Assembly: GCA_033557465.1 (NCBI GenBank)
Contig: CM066033.1
Location: forward strand, 703,547,637-703,611,636
Reading direction: 5' to 3'
DNA from: Ichthyophis bannanicus
Lineage: Eukaryota > Chordata > Amphibia > Gymnophiona > Ichthyophiidae
Length of the DNA stretch: 64,000 bases
Part shown: piece after piece, positions 1 to 11,380 of the stretch
Numbering within the stretch: position 1 is the first letter of the stretch
Layout of the letters: every line of letters begins with the position of its first letter
The notes under the pieces: model-generated
What the model was told of the DNA's origin: nothing
Databases searched by the model: none
The model's input: the letters and a program-made list of their open reading frames with translations, nothing else
Made by a program: the position numbers and the translations under genes

Positions 1-980
1 AAAGTAGTTTACATTGTAACTTAAACTTGGTAATGCACATTAAACAGGGACATTGATGACTTGGATTTTTCTCATCCCTTTACAGTCTATGGCAGTAATT
101 TTCAAACCTAGTCTTCAAGAAATGCCAGCAGATCTTGTTTCAGGATGTCTACAATAAATATTCCTAAAACATATTTGCATGTATTTGTTTAAGAGAACTA
201 GTTTAATCTGTATATTTTTGTTACTCTGAACAAAGCAAGCTGCTGGGATTCTCCAGAATCAGATCTGACCAGACAAAAAACTGACCTTTCATCTCATACT
301 GCTACCAGGACTGGTGTTAGACATACTGGTAACCCAGGGCAGAAACTAAGGATTGGGCTCAGCCAGTATCAGGTACTCTGAAGTTCCGCCTCAGTGACTT
401 CATTCTACTTCATCAAGGGGGCCCTTTGGAGTGTCTGGATCCTGGACAATCCAATGCTTACGACTCCTTCCTAAAACCAGTCCTGCTTGCTAAAGCTGAA
501 ATATGACATTGCTAGCCTTTTCATATTATCAGCAATGTAAGCTATCTTGTGGTTTTGCCATGAACTTAATCGGCCTTAGGGAAGTAAATGGGGCCATGGT
601 TTCTTCCACAAAAACCCTGAGGTAGACACAAGCTGTTGATATTTCGGAAACATTCAGTACTGCCTTTTGTACCTGACAACTGAATTCTGCCCGATAACTT
701 TCACATGCTATCCTCCAGCTACAGTCATATTTGCAGTACTTGGTGCGATAGTGCATAGATTCATAGTTATACTGATAAAAAAAAGCACCAGAGATCAAAG
801 TGTCCAACCTTCTGTAAGTCTTCTTAGATTGCCTTGAGAGTATGAGAAGCGGGTCAGGCAAAGGACAAGCATGGACACCATTCAAAAGTTCTAAATTAAC
901 AACTATATTGCAGCCCCCTCCCCAGAATAAATAGAACACAGTCCCAACATCTGTGCCTCATGTCTCAAGAGGTTACATAC
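1..980 (-). other. SCN8A intron, no recognised feature
   Basis: This stretch follows the donor of the domain III S1 exon. The short open frames on both strands show no family motif and overlap each other. I see no repeat with clear ends. Confidence 0.6.
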
Positions 981-1135
981 CAAGGCACCACTGCTAAGCA
1001 GGATCATGAAAATGATGAAGGTTTCAAACCAGTTGTGCTCCACAATCAGGTAGCAGGTCTTCCGCAGGGTCCACCAAGATTTGCCCATCCCATCCTCTAT
1101 GTTGAGGTAGCAGCATTTAAAGCGTGCCACGCAAC
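981..1135 (-). CDS. SCN8A: SCN8A exon: start of domain III, S1
   Basis: A 155-nt exon opens with GT, completing a split glycine codon, and reads [20 protein letters not shown], then a conserved cytoplasmic segment and transmembrane helix S1 of domain III ([18 protein letters not shown]). The acceptor is ttgtag and the donor is gtatgt. The length equals the standard 155-nt exon at this site in Nav genes, as I recall it. It is the last coding exon in the window; the following exon (AFEDIY in the family) lies beyond position 1. Confidence 0.95.
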
Positions 1136-1934
1136 CTACAACAGGGCAAGAGCAGAGTGGTTAGAACTGAGACTAATCCCCATTGTACAGAAACTAGTAT
1201 CTCACAACCAGGAAGTGCACAAGAGCTACAAATATAAACTAGTCAATGGTTAATTGGTAAATATAATCTTACTATTTAACCTTGCCTTTTAACAGCTGAT
1301 AAACTCCCTTACGAAAGCAGGATCTGAGCTCTGGAGCCCCCCCCCCCCCTTTCCTCTGCCCTGTGTGGCCTCATAACTATCACCCCCATGCCTGGCTCAG
1401 GTTTCTGCTCTGCTCTGACCCTGCACCCTCCTGTGCCCGGCTTTGGACTTGCAAGGCCAACCCTGGGAAGGGCAGCAGCCCTCCTAACCACCAGCAAGTT
1501 CTTGCCTTCTTCAATGGTTTCACAGGCAGGGGCAGCAGGTGGAAAGGGAAATAATGCCATAGGATATGTGATCTGCCCTGAGGGAAGCTGTCTTTTGCTA
1601 AGGGGGGGCTTTGTTCTCTCTCTCATTCCCTCTCCTCCACCATTTGGCTGGGTGTCAAGGAGTGGTGGCAGGCATTGCAAGGCCTGTGGCCCAGCTACGC
1701 CTCTGACTTTCCTCCCATAGTTCCCTGTGATTCTGGCACAATGGTGGGAAGCACTGCTGGCACTTGTTAATGGTTAAGGGGGAATTTTCCTCAGGGCAAG
1801 TGCAAAGACCATGAGGACTTTTCTTCATACCAATTCTCAGAGTGAAAATATCTGCAGACATCTGCAATTGCTTTATTTGTAGGTACTTTTGTCTGTGAAA
1901 AACAATATGCTTAATTCTGAAAATAAAAAGCTAA

Positions 1935-2269
1935 GAGCCCTTTCACTAAAGCATGCTAATGGTTAGCACGCGCTTTAGCACATACTAAGTGGTTAGTGCG
2001 GGACCACGGGAACTGTTACCATGTGCTAAAAAACAGCCAGCATGCTAAAATTCCCATGCTGTTAGTACACGACAGGGTGTGGACTGGGCAGGATAAAGGC
2101 CCAGAATGGGTACTGACGGCACATGGCAGTCAGCTCAGGAGTGATTAGACCATTCCAGTGTCGAGCATTAGAGTGCTTTTCAGTGTGGTAACTGCTGAGT
2201 GTGCGCTAAGAACGTCCTCGGCAGTTCGTGAGGGCTGCTGCACATATGGCGCATTAGTAAAAGGGCCCC
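1935..2269. mobile_element. Palindromic MITE, TAA target duplication
   Basis: The 335-bp element starts GAGCCCTTTCACTAAAGC and ends in the imperfect inverse, GCATTAGTAAAAGGGCCCC. It is flanked by TAA on both sides (1932-1934 and 2270-2272), the kind of three-base duplication made by PIF/Harbinger transposases. The interior is rich in GCTAA/TTAGC inversions. It has no coding capacity. Related copies or fragments are at 17391, 24487, 37682 and 62668. Confidence 0.7.
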
Positions 2270-2812
2270 TAAATCCTTTATCGCCTTCCCCAACCTACAC
2301 TGCTGAGAAAGTTTGTGAAACCCCTACAATAGTTTGTATTTTAGCACAATATATATTCAAAACATGATTAGATGCTAATCTAAACCTGATGAAAGAAAGA
2401 TAACATCATTCAATAATAGACGCTAGCCCGGCTATTCAGCTGACCTAGAACAGTGCACACCCTGAAGCTAGTCTGCTAGTATCGGGGTGCTTCGGAGGTG
2501 GAGCGGAGGGTGGCAGCCAGCGATAACCGGGCAGCAGCAATATTGAGCCACCCCCGGTTATAGTTAAGCAGCAAAAGTCAGGCATAGTAAAGGCTGACCT
2601 AACTTTCACTGCTGAAGCTAACGGGGCAGTAACTGAATATTGCCTCTATCCGGTTAGCCTTATAAAATACACCAGTTAAATCCTCAAGGACTCTCACTCA
2701 CTCAACATAAAAACAATAAAGAGTCATCAGCACAAAAAGTACATTGATGAGGGAAAAATACAAAAGGTAGACTACTACTGTCGAAGTCCACCAGCTGTGC
2801 AACAGTAAACTA

Positions 2813-3022
2813 CAGGGTGGGCCAAAAAAAGTGAGAACATCTCGTAGCATATAAGTTATTTAAAAATTCAAAAAGACAGATGTAAACGATTGACAAATTT
2901 TAAAAAAAGATGGTGACCGGAAATTGTCGAAATAAAGACATTATATAGCTAAAAAAGGTAAATAAGTAAACCATTTAATCTTTTAATTTATGAGATGTCC
3001 TCACTTTTTTTGGGCCACCCTG
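2813..3022. mobile_element. Mariner-type MITE with 30-bp inverted ends
   Basis: A 210-bp element has near-perfect terminal inverted repeats of about 32 bp beginning CAGGGTGG(G/C)CCAAAAAAAGT and is bounded by TA at 2811-2812 and 3023-3024. TA duplication and the CAGGGTG-type ends are typical of non-autonomous mariner elements. The interior is AT-rich and non-coding. Confidence 0.85.
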
Positions 3023-3429
3023 TATAGGGACTGCCAAACTATTTAAGCGGCCTCAGAAAAGGGGAGTGAATCCAGCAAACTGGCAGTAAGCCACTAACAC
3101 ACTGTAAACACTTTCCCCAGATATCATTCATGAGCCTCAATGTGTTTTACAATTTTTTAAATGCATTTAAAAACATTAGAAAACACTTAGCTATGACGGC
3201 AGTATCCCACAGGCAGACTGTAATCACACTCTATTCTAACTGGATTTGTGTCTACTCTCGTTTGACCCGCCACCTGTACTCGGGCTGAATCAGGACAATG
3301 TTCCCAGCTTCCTCAAGTTTCCTTATGGCAATCCAGGCAACCCAGATATTCAATGCCAGGGTCCGAATATGGCCCCAGGATTGAATAACAGGGTTTAAAG
3401 TTCAGCAATAGAAGCTTGTGTGAAACAGT
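3023..3429. other. Intron, no recognised feature
   Basis: I found no coding, inverted-repeat or known repeat signature here. Confidence 0.5.
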
Positions 3430-4345
3430 AACTGTTGGTTGCTCTGTGAGCAGCAATAACGTCAACTCAACATTTTCTGTAACCATGGATTAGCTTTTTA
3501 TAAGGCCCTTAAGGAATTTTGGCCCATTCTTCTACAGAGAACTATTGCGGTTCTGTAAGAATTGAGGGCTTCCTTGCAAGAACAACTTGCTTCAGGTCCT
3601 GTCACATTGAATAGGGTTTAGGTGAGGATAAAGTACAAAATCTCTTCTTTTTTAGCCCATCATCATCTTGCTGCATAAGCCATTTTTGCCTCAGCTTTAG
3701 CTCATGCATGGATGGTCTGACATTCTCCTCTAAAAATTTTCTGAAAAAAGCAGAATTCATGGTTCCATCAATGGCAGCAAAGCATCCAGGTCCTGAAGCA
3801 GCAAAGAAGCCTCACTCCATGACATCTCTACACCATGCTTACTCTGGAATGCAGTTTTTGTTTTTTCGCCAAACAAAGCCATTATTATTGTTACAGAGTT
3901 CAGCTTTTGACTCATGTGTCCAGAGAACATTATTCCATAATAATGTTGTGAGCCATCCAGTTGGTGTTTGTCAGTGTTCTTTACAGAGAACAGTAATTTC
4001 TTCCTAGCTATCTTCTCAAGAACACCACTCCCATTCAATTTCCCGATGGTTGACACACGACTACTCATATCAGCAAGAGGCCTGCAGATCTTGAGATGAG
4101 GTATTAGGTTCATTGTGATTTTGTGGATAATTTTCTGCTTTAATCCTGGAGTAATATTGAGAGGATAATTGATCCTGGATAGAAACACTGTAATCTTCAT
4201 CTTTTTCCATTTATAGACAGTCTCTTTGACAATGGATAGATGAGGCCCAAATGCTCTTCACCCTGACTACAGATGAACAACTTATTGTTCAGAGGTCCTC
4301 TGAAATTACTTTTGATCATGGCATTATGAGCTCCCACTGACTTCT
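3430..4345 (-). pseudogene. Decayed Tc1-like transposase
   Basis: Read on the minus strand, several frames give pieces of a Tc1/mariner transposase: GSGVLEKIARKKLLFSVKNT, then a region matching the catalytic WxxVLWTDES area of the family (HYYGIMFSGHMSQKLNS), TKTAFQSKHGVEM, and downstream in another frame MNSAFFRKFLEENVRPSMHE and a QQDDD segment. Frames change repeatedly and stops occur, so it is a dead copy. It resembles a Tc1 lineage that is widespread in fish and amphibian genomes. I could not fix either terminal inverted repeat, so the limits are approximate. Confidence 0.7.
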
Positions 4346-4369
4346 ATGGTGAAGTCCATACTCAAAACA

Positions 4370-5045
4370 TTTTGGATCTTTGTTAAAACACAAGAAGACT
4401 GAAAAATTGCAAGAGGACTTTGAAAACTTTGGAGACTGGGCATCCAAATGGCAGATGAAATAATGTGGACAGGGGCAACGTTATGCACTTAAGGAAGAAG
4501 AACCCAAACTAGGGTTACACAATGCAAGGTTCCCAATAGGAATCACCACTCAGGAAAAGGATCTGGACATCATTATGGATAATATGCCGAAATCCTCTGC
4601 CCAGTGTGCAGCTGTGAACAAGAAAGCAAATAGAATGCTAGAAATCATAAGGAAAGGAATGAAGAATAAAACAAAGGGTATTATAATACCTCTTTATCAC
4701 TCCATAGTGTGACAGGACCTTGAATATTGTATGCAATTCTTGTAACCATATCTTAAAAAGGATATAGCAGAATTAGAAAAGGTACAGAGAAGAGCCACCA
4801 AAATGGTAAAAGGGATGGAAGGATATCCCTACAAGGAGAGGCCTAAAAGATTAAGGCTCTTTAACATGGAAAAGAGATGGTTGAGGGGCATATGATAGAG
4901 GTCTATAAAATAATAAATGGAGTGGAACAGGAAATATAGATCGGTTATTTACTCCTTAAAAAAGTAGGAAGACTAGAGGATATGAAATGAAGTTACATTG
5001 TAACCCATTTAAAGACGAATAAGAGAAAATATTTTTTTGCTCAGT
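4370..5045 (+). mobile_element. CR1 LINE fragment, C-terminal ORF2
   Basis: In broken frames this translates to the CR1 reverse transcriptase C-terminal region, with relics of the blocks that in better copies read [52 protein letters not shown] and [15 protein letters not shown]. Stops and indels are frequent. It is closely related in layout to the copy starting at 6440. Confidence 0.8.
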
Positions 5046-5397
5046 GCTGTAATCTGCAGGTAATTGTTCCATCAGAAAAAAAAAGCAAAACTACACATGA
5101 TTTTCACATCAATGAAGTACTTTTTACACATGGTCAGGTTGGGCAATAATCAAAATCCCAATTTCCACAGGGAAAGTGAGTTGCTTAACTGTAATGGGGG
5201 TTCTCTGCAGGTGGCATGGTAATGCAGGCACACAAGTTGTAATGGCATCAGACAATGACACGTTTTTCTGAGCCTGCTTCATAGTTCCCACATTACACTA
5301 GGTCCCTTCTTTGCTGCTCAGTCTGTGACACAAGTGGCTGGAATGTTTGAACTACAGAGGGAAAGGAGGGGTATAAAGGTATTGGGTGGAGGAGTCA
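5046..5397. other. Intron; possible DIRS terminal-repeat relic
   Basis: Around 5175-5240 the order of short motifs (gagttgcttaactgtaat, ggttctctgcaggtgg) loosely recalls the terminal repeat of the DIRS elements at 42134 and 52389. The similarity is weak and I assign no family. Confidence 0.25.
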
Positions 5398-5605
5398 CCT
5401 ACTGCTTAGAGTAGCTGGCTGAGACCCAGGGTAGCCAGGGTATAAATCCAACTGATGCTCCTTTTGACCTTGGGCAAGTCATTTAATCCTCCATTGCTTC
5501 AGGTATAAAGTTGAATGGTAAGCCCATCAAGGACAGGAAAATACGTACATACTATACCTGAATGCAACTTGTCTTGAACTACTACTGGAACTATGTGAGC
5601 AAAAG
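5398..5605 (+). mobile_element. tRNA-derived SINE, degraded
   Basis: The segment contains ccttgggcaagtcatttaat and cctccattgcttcagg followed by a body with actactactggaac near its end. These are the same blocks as in the better copy at 7455. The tRNA-like head is badly worn. It is non-coding and would have been RNA polymerase III transcribed. Confidence 0.55.
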
Positions 5606-5863
5606 AACCTATTGTGTGGCTACATTATCCTATTGTCCCTATTAGAGATATGCAACTCACTTTCTCAAGCAACAAGGACAGACGCAGTCACATTTTCTCT
5701 CTTATCTCTCCCTAAACCCCTCCTCGGGAACTCCACTCTTCTGGCAAATCATTTCTATCTGTGCCCTTCACTTCTATTGCCAACTCCACTCCTTTCACCT
5801 TGTTGCTACTTATGCCTGGAACAAACTACATGAGTCTGTACATCAGGCATCTTCTCTATTTTC

Positions 5864-6282
5864 AAATCTTGCCTCTGACCCTCGCCGTCTCTTTACAACT
5901 CTCAATTCTCTCCTCAAGGTGCCTCTGCCAGGCTGAAAATTCACCTCTTCGCTGCTGATTTAAGATCTTGACTCACCTGATGACCTTTGTGTTTCCTTAC
6001 CATTCCCCCTAGCTGTATCCCATGTCTACAGCTACTGTGTTGTCTGTCTCTATTAGACTGTACGCTCCGATGAGCAGGGGCCGTCTTTTACATGTGTCTG
6101 TGCATCGCTGCATATGCCTTGCAGCACTTTACAAACATTCTGTAGTAGTGGTAGTACATCTGGGAGGGCATTTTCCCTAAGGCACCTGCCCTCTGGAACT
6201 CCCTACTGAACAATCTAAGAGCCACCAGGAATACTAAAGACTTCCAGAAAAAAAACGGAAAACCTTTCTTTACATGGACCAC
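5864..6282 (+). repeat. 420-bp duplicated segment, copy 1 (L2-like 3' end)
   Basis: This sequence is repeated almost exactly at 9192-9611, differing by eye by one base of an A run and one G/A change. The content looks like an L2-type LINE 3' region: a worn coding piece (LWNSLLNNLRATRNTKDFQK type), the agactgtacgctccgatgag tail motif and a short tagtagtggtagta repeat. The flanking sequences differ on both sides. Confidence 0.8.
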
Positions 6283-6439
6283 TTTGAGAGCATTATCTAG
6301 AGAGAAGTATCCCACCTCCTTCCTGATGGTCTCCCTAGAATGACGCTGTCCTAGTTCCCCCCTCTAATCCCCTAGTCCCAGACATCTCTCTGTACATGTG
6401 GATACCAACTCTTAAGTTGTGGGTAATCAGTGCTGTAAT

Positions 6440-7345
6440 CAAAATATGGGACTTCCTTGTTATGCACCTAGGGAAGAACAACCCAAACTATGGTTACACA
6501 ATGCAAGATTCCACATTAGGAACCACCACCCAGGAAAAAGATTTAGGCGTCATTGTGGATAACATGTTAAAACCCTCGGCCCAGTGTGCAGCAGCAGCCA
6601 AGAGAGCAAATAGAATGCTAGGTATCATAAGGAAAGGGATGGAAAATAAAACAAAAGATATTATAATGCCTCTATATCATTCCATGGTGAGACCGCACCT
6701 TGAATATTGTGTGCAATTCTGGTCGCCGTATCTTAAAAAGGATATAGCGTTATTAGAAAAGGTTCAGAGAACAGCCACCAAAATGGTAAAGGGGATGGAA
6801 GGCTACTCCTATGAAGAAAAGGCTAAAAAGGTTAGGGCTCTTTAACCTGGAAAAGAGACGGCTGGAGGGGAGATATGATAGAGGTCTATAAATTAATGAA
6901 TGTAGTGGAACGGGTAAACGTAGATCGATTGTTTACGCTATCAGAATATAGAAAGACTAGGGGACATATAATGAAGCTACAGGATGTTTTAAATTTAAAC
7001 TTAAACTGCTGCTACTAGGCCTTGACTGATTTAACAAAAAATAGTGGGTTCACAGATTAAATAGCTTTAATAGAAAGAATTCCTTTCAGAAAATTCCCAG
7101 AAGTATATACTCACAATTGCAGATCTCTCTCCAGAAGTAACAGTCCCTTTTTCTAGTCCTTCAAGACTCAAAGGGACCCAGGATATCAATGCTTGACCCA
7201 ATACAAGCATTGTGGAACCTGTGTCTCTTGGGAATACTATTAGATATGTATGACCTAGATTGGCCACTGTCGGAAACAGGATACTGGGCTTGATGGACCT
7301 TGATCTGACCCAGTATGGCATATCTTATGTTCTTATGTTCTTATA
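6440..7345 (+). mobile_element. CR1 LINE fragment with authentic 3' end
   Basis: An open stretch of about 130 codons from 6450 reads MHLGKNNPNYGYTMQ, EKDLGVIVDNMLKPSAQCAA and [20 protein letters not shown], the C-terminal part of CR1 ORF2. After a worn junction near 7000 the 3' untranslated end follows, with gatactgggcttgatggacc, tctgacccagtatggcatat and the terminal ttcttatg repeats that mark CR1 3' ends. It is 5' truncated. Confidence 0.88.
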
Positions 7346-7830
7346 TGGAATTCGTTACCACAGGATGTAGTAAAAGTGTTAGTGTAGCTGGGTTTAAAAA
7401 AGATTAGGACAAGTTCCTGGAGGAAAAGTCATTAAAACCATTATTAAAGAGGACTGTGTGGAGGAGTAGCCTAGTGGTTAGAGCAACTGCCTAGTACCCA
7501 GAAGATCATGGGTTCATATTCCCATTAGCACTCCTTGTGACTTTAGGAAGTCACTTTGCCAGCATTTTCTTCCAAGGCAATGGAGGGTAATCTACTTCCA
7601 GTGATACATTGCCAAGAAAACCCAGAGGTAGCTGGTTCACTGACTTGATGGCACTAAAAAAAAAAAAGGACTGGAGAAATCACCTAGGACAAGTAACATG
7701 GAACCTGTGTACCTTTTGGGAACCTGATACTGTGACTTGGACTAGCCACTGTTGGAAACCGGATACTGGGCTCGATGAACCCTTGGTCGACCCAGTATAG
7801 CAAGGGGGAAAGCGTTTCTTATGTTATAGT
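7346..7830 (+). mobile_element. CR1 LINE 3' fragment split by a SINE
   Basis: Before 7455 this encodes the last CR1 ORF2 residues (about NSLPQDVVKVLV). From 7663 on it resumes with the 3' end (ggatactgggctcgatgaac, gacccagtatagcaa, tcttatgtta). The SINE at 7455-7662 sits between the two halves, so the SINE is the younger insertion. Confidence 0.75.
7455..7662 (+). mobile_element. tRNA-derived SINE
   Basis: The head ggagtagcctagtggttaga resembles a tRNA gene box A and atgggttcatattccc resembles box B. It is followed by ccttgtgactttaggaagtc, an aatggagggtaatct block and a short A-run end (aaaaaaaaaaa) near 7650. This is the clearest plus-strand copy of the family, which also occurs at 5398, 36355 and 41690. 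Confidence 0.8.
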
Positions 7831-9191
7831 GGGAGATCATCTTGCATCCAGTGATCATCAGATGCTGTGGTTCAGTATTAGGACTAGGGCTGATAAAATC
7901 CATTCAAAAGCGAGGGTCTTAGACTTTAGAAAAACTAACTTTGCCAAGATGGGCCAATATCTCAAGGAGTCGTTAGCAGGATGGGAACAGCTGCGGAATA
8001 TAGAAAAAACAGTGGGCAAAACTGAAAAGGGGTATTTTAAGGGCAGCCAATCTTTTTGTTAGAATGGTAAATAAAAGGAAAAGGAGGCCACTATGGTTCT
8101 CAAAAGAGGTAGCTGAAAAGGTGAAGAAAAAGAGGGAGGCCTTCAAGAAATACAAGAGATCACAGAGAGAGGAAGACAGGCAACTATATTTGTAAAAACT
8201 TAGAGAGGCTGGCAAAGTAGTCAGGAAAGCAAAGGTACAAAAAGAAGAAGAAATAGCTAATGCAATAAAATGGGAGGATAAGACATTTTTCAGATATGTT
8301 AGTGAGAGAAGGAAGGGCAAAAGTGGTATTGTCAGACTCAAGGGTTAAGAGGAGGAATATGTTTGAAGCTGATGAGGATAAAGCGGAATTGCTCAACAAA
8401 TATTTCTGTTCTGTTTTCACAGATGAAGAGCCAGGAGTAGGACTTCAGAAAACAACCACAAACGAGAACAAAAAGAGGAGCATCTCAAACGATTTTTCAG
8501 AGGACTGTCTTCATGAGGAACTAGCTAAACTAAAAGTGGACAAAGCGACGGACCTGATGGGATACATCCAAGAATACTGAGGGAACTTGGGGACGTTCTA
8601 GCAGCTCCACTGACTGACCTTTTCAATGCCTCTTGGGAGTCGGGGGTGGTGCCAGAGGACAGGAGAGAGGCACACATGGTGCCCTTTACACAAAAGAGGA
8701 AGTAAAGATGTGGTTGAAAACTACAGGTTGGTTATTATGAATAAATTATTGGAAACGCTGCTGAAAGAGAAAGTAGTGAGGTTTCTGGAAGCCATGGGAT
8801 TGCAGGATCCAATGCAGCATGGATTAACCAGGGGCAGGTCTTGTCAGACAAATCTGATTGATTTCTTTGACTGGGGACCAGGGAGTTGGACAGAGGGAGA
8901 GCCCTATATGTGGTTTAGATTTCAGTAAAGCATTTGACACTGTTCTGCATAGGCGACTTATAAACAAACTAAGCACCCTTAGGATGGACCCTAAAGTTAC
9001 TACTTGGGTTAGAAATTAGTTGAGTGTGAGGCGACAAAGGGTACAGGTAAATGGAGTTCACTCTGAGGAGAAGGAGGTTACGAGTGAAGTGCCGCAGGGA
9101 TCTGTCCATGATCCAATTCTGTTTAACATTTTTCTTAGTGATATTGCGGAAGGGATGTCGGGTAAGGTTTGCCTTTTTGCAGATGATACCA
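7831..9191 (+). mobile_element. CR1 LINE fragment, endonuclease end to RT
   Basis: Broken frames give, in order, the end of the endonuclease domain (SSDHQMLWFSI), the linker (AELLNKYFCSVFTDEE), and reverse transcriptase blocks such as NYRLVIMNKLLETLLKEKVV, MQHGLTRGRSCQTNLIDFFD, SEVPQGSVHDPILFNIFLSD and FADDTKI. The FADD catalytic box is intact but the frame is interrupted many times. The copy stops abruptly at the join with the duplicated segment at 9192. Confidence 0.85.
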
Positions 9192-9611
9192 AAATCTTGC
9201 CTCTGACCCTCGCCGTCTCTTTACAACTCTCAATTCTCTCCTCAAGGTGCCTCTGCCAGGCTGAAAATTCACCTCTTCGCTGCTGATTTAAGATCTTGAC
9301 TCACCTGATGACCTTTGTGTTTCCTTACCATTCCCCCTAGCTGTATCCCATGTCTACAGCTACTGTGTTGTCTGTCTCTATTAGACTGTACGCTCCGATG
9401 AGCAGGGGCCGTCTTTTACATGTGTCTGTGCATCGCTGCATATGCCTTGCAGCACTTTACAAACATTCTGTAGTAGTGGTAGTACATCTGGGAGGGCATT
9501 TTCCCTAAGGCACCTGCCCTCTGGAACTCCCTACTGAACAATCTAAGAGCCACCAGGAATACTAAAGACTTCCAGAAAAAAAAACAGAAAACCTTTCTTT
9601 ACATGGACCAC
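9192..9611 (+). repeat. 420-bp duplicated segment, copy 2
   Basis: This is a near-identical direct copy of 5864-6282. Its left edge falls inside the CR1 reverse transcriptase just after the FADD box; its right edge falls two bases before the foldback element at 9613. Both edges are sharp. Confidence 0.8.
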
Positions 9612-9612
9612 A

Positions 9613-10111
9613 CTGGATGTCCAGCCAACTACCTGGCTAGCTCAGCCAGGCTCCTGCATGGAACCGTGGTGCCATGGAGTCATGCTGCCATGGCACCATG
9701 GATCTATGCAGGAGCCGCAATCCAAGGTGGTCCTCCAAAGCATGCTTTCCCTGCAGCTTGATCCCCGATCGGGCCTGCCGTGGCCAGGGTCGGGCTGAGG
9801 GAAACCCCCCGCACCCCTCACCTTTTTGGTGGTCCTAAGCTCCAGCATTTGCTGACGTCCAGGGGTACTTATTCCACCTCAGAGGTGGAATAAGTTCCCC
9901 GTCTACATTGCAGACCCTGGACGTACAGGGCCGACCTCTGAATCGGCCCTGTATGTCTGGGGTCAGTCGCCACCCACTGCCCACCCTCACTCCTCCCTCA
10001 GCCCACCCCCTCCCACTAACGAACAGAGCTCCCCGCACAAGTCGGTTATACATGCAGGGAGCTCTGTTCCCACCAGTGTGATCCAGACATTTAGTGGAAC
10101 TGGACATCCAG
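9613..10111. mobile_element. Foldback-type element with nested hairpins
   Basis: The ends are CTGGATGTCCAG and CTGGACATCCAG, inverse of each other. Inside are several strong hairpins: 9651-9714 (ctcctgcat against atgcaggag with a ccatgg-rich core), 9868-9894 (13-nt arms, one-base loop) and 10021-10069 (gaacagagctccc against gggagctctgttc). It is GC-rich against its AT-rich surroundings and non-coding. The family is unknown to me. Confidence 0.5.
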
Positions 10112-10879
10112 ATCGGACATTCTGACCAGCTAAATGAGGATCGCAATGACCCCCATTGTATATAGGTTACTATGTTGCCTTGTAAACTACTTTGATTAAA
10201 GGAAGAGACAGTATAAAAAAATTCTGTTAAATAAATAAATAAATAAATATTCATTGTGGATATCCTGAAACCTGACTGGTTAAAGCTAATATAACAAATT
10301 TTGTCTGCACTCTAGAGTCAATGAAGTAGTGGTTTTGGGAAAAAGGTGGATTGGTTGAGGTGAAAAACTACCACCACCAGGAGAACTCTCAATGAGTATG
10401 ATGTACTGCTCAGTTTGCTTAGAACAGTGCATAAGGAGGATTATGAATGAGCTCTTATAATTGGCAGATTCTCCTGGCTGAGATGGACACTAGAGACAGT
10501 GGAGGTGGGGGGAAGTGATGTTACCCAACAAGTATGGATGTCTAGGAATGTTGCTCCTGTGGGCTGAGGTGTAAAAGATCCAGCATAATTCATTTTTTAT
10601 TTCCCAGCAACTTAGTGTGGGCTCGATATGTGCAAAGTAGTCAGTACAGATGTCTGCATGCAAGAAAGTGGAGATTTACTAGTTGCTATATTTGAACATG
10701 GGAAGGAGCATGCTGGTGGTGCTGGTAAGGCAGGTGAGCAGTCAGATGGTTCTAAATCTGAGTCTGAGGTGAAAAGCCATGAGAAGCAAGTCGCACAGAC
10801 AGACATTAAAGTTTGTTATCAGAATCGACGTGAGAGATAAAAAGCACAAAGCAAGTGAATGACAATTGTCGAAAGTATG
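10112..10879. other. Intron with a LINE-type 3' tail
   Basis: At about 10160-10250, ttgtaaactactttgatt is followed by an aaataaataaataaat tail, as at the 3' end of L2-type elements in plus orientation. The rest shows no recognised feature. Confidence 0.45.
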
Positions 10880-11380
10880 CACCACAATTTCACTGAGCTC
10901 AGCAACGCATGGATGCGCTGGAGAGCCAGGTGTCACATCAGGGTGAAGATATGGCGGAGCTCAGGCAGTGCCATGAGGCTCTCATGCGAGGTCATGAACA
11001 GCTGCTGAGGAAGACTGATGACTTCGCGAATTGCCCTTGGAGGAATAATCCTTGAATCCATGGTATTCCAGAAGAACCACCCTACCTCAATTGTAAAGCA
11101 GTGCTAGCAGCAGTATATACAACACTGCTTGAGGAGGAGAACTCAGATGGGGCATAGCAGCTGTTAAGGTGGAGTGGGCCTATCGCAGCTTAGGCCCCAA
11201 AAGAGAATCCCAGCCTTGGGACATTGTTGCATGTTTTCATCATTACCTGTACCTAAGAAAAATGGTATAGCAAATTTTAATAAACATAAAGAAACATTAT
11301 GAGGGATAAAGAGAGACTGGTCCTAGCAGCACATAAGAAAGGGAAATATGACATGGGAGGGTCACAGTGTTGCAATTTAA
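10880..11380 (+). pseudogene. L1/Tx1-like ORF1 relic
   Basis: Broken plus-strand frames give RNNL-like and GIPE-like text (ANCPWRNNP and IHGIPEEP), then a PKRESQPWDIVACFHHYLY-type segment, the order found in the RNA-binding ORF1 protein of L1/Tx1 LINEs. Many stops are present. The assignment is tentative. Confidence 0.4.
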
